From Amia ocellicauda (taxonomy: Eukaryota > Chordata > Actinopteri > Amiiformes > Amiidae): a DNA stretch of 64,000 bases. The position numbers and the translations under genes are program-made. The stretch covers positions 473,501-537,500 of the forward strand of contig NC_089856.1 of NCBI RefSeq assembly GCF_036373705.1, read 5' to 3'. This document shows positions 59,704-64,000 of the stretch, one piece after another; the first letter of the stretch is position 1, and each line of letters begins with the position of its first letter. The notes beneath the pieces are model-generated. The model ran no database searches. It saw only the letters and a list, made by a program, of their open reading frames with translations, and was not told where the DNA came from.

Positions 59704-60340
59704 CCCCCCTTCTCTCGCTTTCACTCGCTCTCTCTCTCTCTCTCACACATCTGATTTTCTCAGATTGATCGATATGCACTGACAGCCACTAGGCTTCCCA
59801 CGCAATGAACTCAATAATAGTAATAACAGAAATAAAATGCAATCAGGATGATCATAATGTTAGCCCTGGGGCCGGGCATGAAAACCTGTCCCCAGACTGC
59901 GCTCAGTACACAACGTAACAAAACCACGCCGTCCGTAATCCCTGACCGTCCCTGAGAATCAAAGCCATGGAGACAGAAATCATTGTCCCAAGTGGGAACG
60001 GACCCCCTGCCCTGCATGATACAATAATAATAATAACAAGATAATGTAAACACTTTGTTTGCTTGTGACAGGAGTTTTTTATCATATGTAATTGAGTAAT
60101 AATTGTCCTGTTATTGGGGCAGGATGCTGGTCAGTATCAGTGACAGTGGGCGGGTCAGTCGAGCAGCAGCCGCGTTTAGATCGGGAGCAGTTTGCTTCAG
60201 TGACCGTGCAGCACTGGTATGACAGTGTCCATTTGTGTGTGTATATCCGTCAGTGTGTGTTTGTGTGTGTATGTATTTACTGCGGTGCTACAATAACAGG
60301 AAGGTTAGTGTCTGTGCTGCTGGGGTAGGTTAGTAGTTAT
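58309..60340 (+). other. EVI5L intron, microsatellite-rich
   Basis: This part holds an exon-like echo at about 58,405-58,445 (see findings), a CT-rich run 58,605-58,755, (GT)n at 58,888-58,922, a short (GT)n near 59,475, a second CT run around 59,670-59,745 and an AAT/ATT stretch near 60,025. No further EVI5L coding exon, such as the next coiled-coil segment, could be found before the window ends. Confidence 0.6.
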
Positions 60341-60354
60341 AACAGCAGTTTCTG

Positions 60355-60650
60355 TAGTGTACAATCTGACAGTGTTAATTGTGTGTGTGTGTGTGTGTGT
60401 GAGTGATTGTGTACAGTCTGACAGTGTTGAATGTGTGTGTGTACAGTCTGACAGTGAGTGTGTACAGTCTGACAGTGTTGAGTGTGTGTGAGTACAGCCT
60501 GATAGTGTTGAGTGTGTGTACAGTCTGACTGTGTTGAGTGTGTGCACAGTCTGACAGTGTTAATTGTGTGTGTACAGCCTGACAGTGAGTGAGTGTGTAC
60601 AGTTTGACAGTGTTGAGTGTGTGTATGTGTACAGTCTGACAGTGTGAGTA
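60355..60650 (+). repeat. Minisatellite TACAGTCTGACAGTGTTGAG
   Basis: About nine copies of a 26-40 bp unit, TGTACAGTCTGACAGTGTTG plus a variable (TG)n spacer. Confidence 0.9.
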
Positions 60651-60754
60651 AACATACTTTTAATGTTGTTTTATGAATATATAATTTTAGGTGATTTCAG
60701 ATCAAATGAGAATCGTTGTAGTTTGTTATGTTCTGCAGGAGTGATTGTCTGAGT

Positions 60755-60796
60755 GTAATAACAATAATAATAATAACAACAACATTAATAGTAAGA

Positions 60797-60832
<36 letters not shown>

Positions 60833-60850
60833 TTAATAACAGTAATAATG
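60755..60850. repeat. (AAT)n microsatellite
   Basis: Imperfect AATAAT/AACAAC runs, with a pure AAT core at about 60,798-60,830. Confidence 0.93.
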
Positions 60851-62740
60851 ATGCTGGCAGAAGGCAGCTCTCTCTGTGTGTTATCACATGCAGACTAAAA
60901 CAATAAGGGGCAGTCCTTATATCACATGCATGTGCATTTTAATCATAAAAAATATTAGTAGCATTTATGTCTTTGTGTATTTGTGTATTAGTTTATGTAT
61001 GTGTTTGTATGTATATTTCCTTCACTGTCAGTGTAGTGAATTTTATTTTTCATGAATTTCATTTTGTTATAATAAATACAATTCACAGTTTTTAATTACA
61101 AAACAAATATATGTATGTATGTATGTATGTATATATGTGTGGTGAGCGTGGGGCTAGGTGTGGATGTGTTCAGATTGTTCTTGAGAAACGGGCTGATTGG
61201 AATCAGAGGAGCGGCGCAGGGTGTCTGAGCAGCTCTGCTCTCGATACACGCTCTTATAAATAGATGAATGGACTCTCTCTGCTTCCTGTTGTTGCCGTAT
61301 CCCACCCTGCCTGCTGATGAGAACGCAGGCTTCATCTACTCGAGTTGTTTCTAGAGAGAAAGCGTGTGTGTGCAAATACAAACATATCAATAAACATGTT
61401 CAGAAACGCTGTTCTAAGTCTGGGAGTGGCGATTTAAAGATGTGTTGAATCGAGAGAGAGAGCATAGATCTGGAGAAACACATATCATCGTACATGTGAT
61501 TTTATTGGAATGTATTTTTATTGTTGTATCCTATTTATATTTACTGAACGTAGCACAAGCCTAAATCACTGTGGCCTCACACTGGACCACTGGTTCTCAA
61601 CCCTGGTTCTGGGGGAGCCCCAAACCATCTCTCAATGACTTAATTAAGCCCTTAATTGAACTAATAATGTCCTAAATCAGAGCCTTTTAAACAGTTGGGG
61701 TTTTAAGTTAAGTGTAAACTTGTATAAGGAATGTATTATCTTATTAAGGAACCAACTTTTTATCAGTTACACAATTTAAAAAGCCAAATATAAGCAAATC
61801 AAGTTGCTTCCTCAATAAGATAATTTAAATTACAATTTTATACTTAAAAGCCCTACTGGTTAAAATAATTAAAAGTAAAATATTAGTTAAATTTAAGAGT
61901 TCGACTAAGTAATTGAGAGCTCATTTGTAACAACAAACTGGACTGTCAACCCGTATATTTGACCCTCTTTCCCTGTCTTCACCAGAGCTCCCTGTCAGGC
62001 GTAGGAGGGGGGGGGGTTCTCAGATCAGCTTTTCTCAGCCCTGCTTCCCAGTGTCTCTCGTTGCTTTGTTCCAGATGTTAATAACTTAATTGGCGTATAA
62101 TTGCTTAATTGGACACTGGTTAATGAGATTAAATAGTGGCCGACTGGAGGCCAGGCCAGTCCGCTGAGGGAGACGCCGGGGGTCAGATGACAAGACCACA
62201 GACAGACAAACAAACAAACGAACATTAATGAACGAGGATCGTGAATAAAAATAAGAATAATCAATACTTTGATAATAATAACTGAATATATTTAGCAGCG
62301 AAGACAAATACGTGGATATTTATTATTATATATTTCTATATTGTTTAAAATGATAATCGTGATTTATTTTAATCGTGATTGACTCCAGTCTGCTCAGAGC
62401 TGCTTAAACCCCAGTTCAGCTCTCAGCTCCTACCGACTCTTCTTGCTTTCATTTCTGTTTCCCGTCGCTTGACTCTACTGTCTCTCTCTCCCGTCTTCCT
62501 ACCCGTAACCCGTGTCTTGAGCGGCTTTTCTTTCTCTCGGCCGTCTTTAAATATTTGTCTGTCTTCTGATCCAGTCCCACTTTTATTTCTCTTATTTTTA
62601 TTTTATTTATTTCACTTTGTTATAACAAAATGAAAAGATAATAAATTAGAGACAGTTGAAATGAGTAAATCTGAGTTAATTAGAGGTTAATTAACTTTTA
62701 TTAAAATTGTATTTCAATGAATTACTGAAACTTTCAATAG
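60851..62740. other. EVI5L intron, mostly unrecognised AT-rich sequence
   Basis: A (TATG)n run lies near 61,110-61,130. At 61,586-61,700 the sequence GGTTCTCAACCCTGGTTCTGG followed by CTTAATTAAGCCCTTAATTG resembles a worn hAT-type MITE related in style to the one at 30,329. A TTATAAATAG string at 61,254 is isolated. Nothing else can be supported. Confidence 0.5.
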
Positions 62741-62789
62741 GTCAGAATATACCAAGGCACGCACGAACATGACAAATACAATTATTATT

Positions 62790-63100
62790 ACACTATGTAA
62801 CACCATTTTTGTTCCTGGGTAGTCAGTGTTATTTCCTAATTGCTTATGCCTCAAAAATATAGAAAATGGCTATTATTCCCCACAAACTTTGATTTTGTGA
62901 CCAGGACTGATATTTTGAAATGTAACTATTTCCAATGAGAAAACGGGCGAATTTGTGTGTTTTCGTTCAAATAAAGTCAGAAAAAAGCAACATATGAATC
63001 CAAATTAACATGTATTTATATTGAAGTAATACAAAAGTGACTACAAAAGATTTAGAAGTGAGTAGGTGCAACTAGCACATACATTTGAAAGATGTCACCC
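62790..63100. mobile_element. Probable dispersed repeat of an unnamed DNA-transposon family
   Basis: The run from CACTATGTAACACCATTTTT through GTTCCTGGGTAGTCAGTG, AAACGGGCGAATTTGTGTG and AAAAGCAACATATGAATCC to CAAAAGTGACTACAAAAG is one I associate with a repeat found in many aquatic animal genomes. I cannot name the family or see terminal repeats or a transposase. The call rests on memory of the sequence, not on structure. Confidence 0.4.
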
Positions 63101-63629
63101 CCGAGTTTTATTTTGGTTTAAAAAAGAAAAAGGAGAACCACTTGACGGACCGATGTGTCTGGCTTCTTAAAAGACAGTTCCATCGAAAACTGGAAACACT
63201 TCAAACTCATTCACTCGTCGTCACAATCGCCACAGAGAGTTACGCGGCCGCAAACCAAGCACAGCAAGAAACCAGCAAAATAAAAAACGCCTGTCGATCT
63301 TGCGGCCGAGATAAAATAATCATCATAATGACGATGATAACAACTTAAAATGTAGCCTATTTCATTAACTGAAATGCATTTAATAAAACAAATATATCTT
63401 TACACATTTGCACAGCTAGGATATTTTTTTTAAATTAGAGGAACTAATTAGAGAAACTTTAAATATTTAAAACCTGAAGTAGTGTAAGTAATAATTGTTT
63501 AATAATTTAAAAAAGGTTTAACATATAAACAATTATCGCTATCCTTTCACCCCAGCGATTAAAATATATTCTATGGAGTAGTTTGTAAATGTAAATGTAA
63601 AGTCAGTGTCAAGTTGTATGTATTTTTAT

Positions 63630-64000
63630 TAGGGCTGTCAGTCGATTAAAAAAATGTATCGGTTAATCAATGGCCATTAGTTGATTAATAGGTAGATTAA
63701 TCGGGCACTTATTCAAATAAGTGAAATTGTCTTTAAGTGGTTTTGCTACGCAGTAATACTTTAATAACTACTAGACATTGATATTACAGTAGCCTATAAC
63801 AATGATTGACGAAATGGTAACAAACATAGAAATGTATATTATAAAAAGGAAAAAACAAACACGAATTCATAGTGAGATTTTATCCACAGTGCGTGACAGT
63901 GGGGGGTGCACAGATTATTTACCCCCCCCCCCCCCCCCAATTCGTGAGAATTTAGCAACAATGCCTGAGAGTTTGAGATGGGTCCTCAATGCTTGAGAGT
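63630..64000. mobile_element. Possible hAT element end, running off the window
   Basis: TAGGGCTGTCAGTCGATTAA at 63,630 is the typical left end of a vertebrate hAT repeat, followed by TTAATC-rich sequence. The right end is not in the window. A run of 18 or so C residues lies at about 63,920-63,938. Confidence 0.5.

Noticed and set aside
61250-61265. TTATAAATAG as an internal EVI5L promoter
   Set aside because: An isolated TATA-like string in an AT-rich intron, with no leader exon or CCAAT/GC boxes nearby.

Overview
The window is vertebrate nuclear DNA, most likely from a ray-finned fish. It holds spliced genes with GT-AG introns, a CCN1-like gene with the five-exon vertebrate CCN layout, CR1- and L2-type LINEs, Tc1/mariner and hAT elements and their MITEs, and (TTA)n, (CA)n and (AT)n microsatellites. 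The LRRC8E-EVI5L neighbourhood recalls human chromosome 19p13. The species cannot be told from the sequence alone. Nothing prokaryotic, plasmid-like or viral was seen. Layout: 0.7-2.3 kb, an L2-type LINE relic (minus). 3.1-9.5 kb, a complete CCN-family gene (plus, 5 coding exons, about 403 aa), with a minisatellite in intron 1 and a CR1 LINE carrying a nested Tc1-type MITE in intron 4. 11.6-16.3 kb, a complete DDX39A helicase gene (minus, 9 coding exons, 427 aa). 17.5-19.4 kb, a small TATA-driven minus-strand gene for an 89/90-aa secreted or single-pass membrane protein that I do not recognise. 20.3-26.3 kb, an LRRC8E-type volume-regulated anion channel subunit (minus, 4 coding exons, about 945 aa). 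27.0-30.1 kb, a G/T-rich minisatellite. 31.1-33.7 kb, CA-rich satellite interrupted by a decayed Tc1 element. 34.3-34.9 kb, a CpG-rich promoter-like segment with seven CCAAT boxes. 36.15-51.29 kb, a 15-kb G/T-rich higher-order satellite. 53.1-58.3 kb, the first 12 coding exons (497 codons) of the RabGAP gene EVI5L (plus); its 3' exons lie beyond the window. 58.3-64 kb, EVI5L intron with microsatellites and DNA-transposon remnants. The genes do not form a pathway. They encode a matricellular growth regulator, an mRNA-export/splicing helicase, an unknown small secretory-pathway protein, a volume-regulated anion channel subunit and a Rab11-type GTPase-activating protein. The most striking property is tandem-repeat load: about a third of the window is mini- or microsatellite, mostly G/T-rich on one strand. 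In LRRC8E the array reaches the 3' splice site itself, so that each 36-bp unit carries a copy of the acceptor. No tRNA, rRNA, snoRNA or microRNA could be supported by eye.
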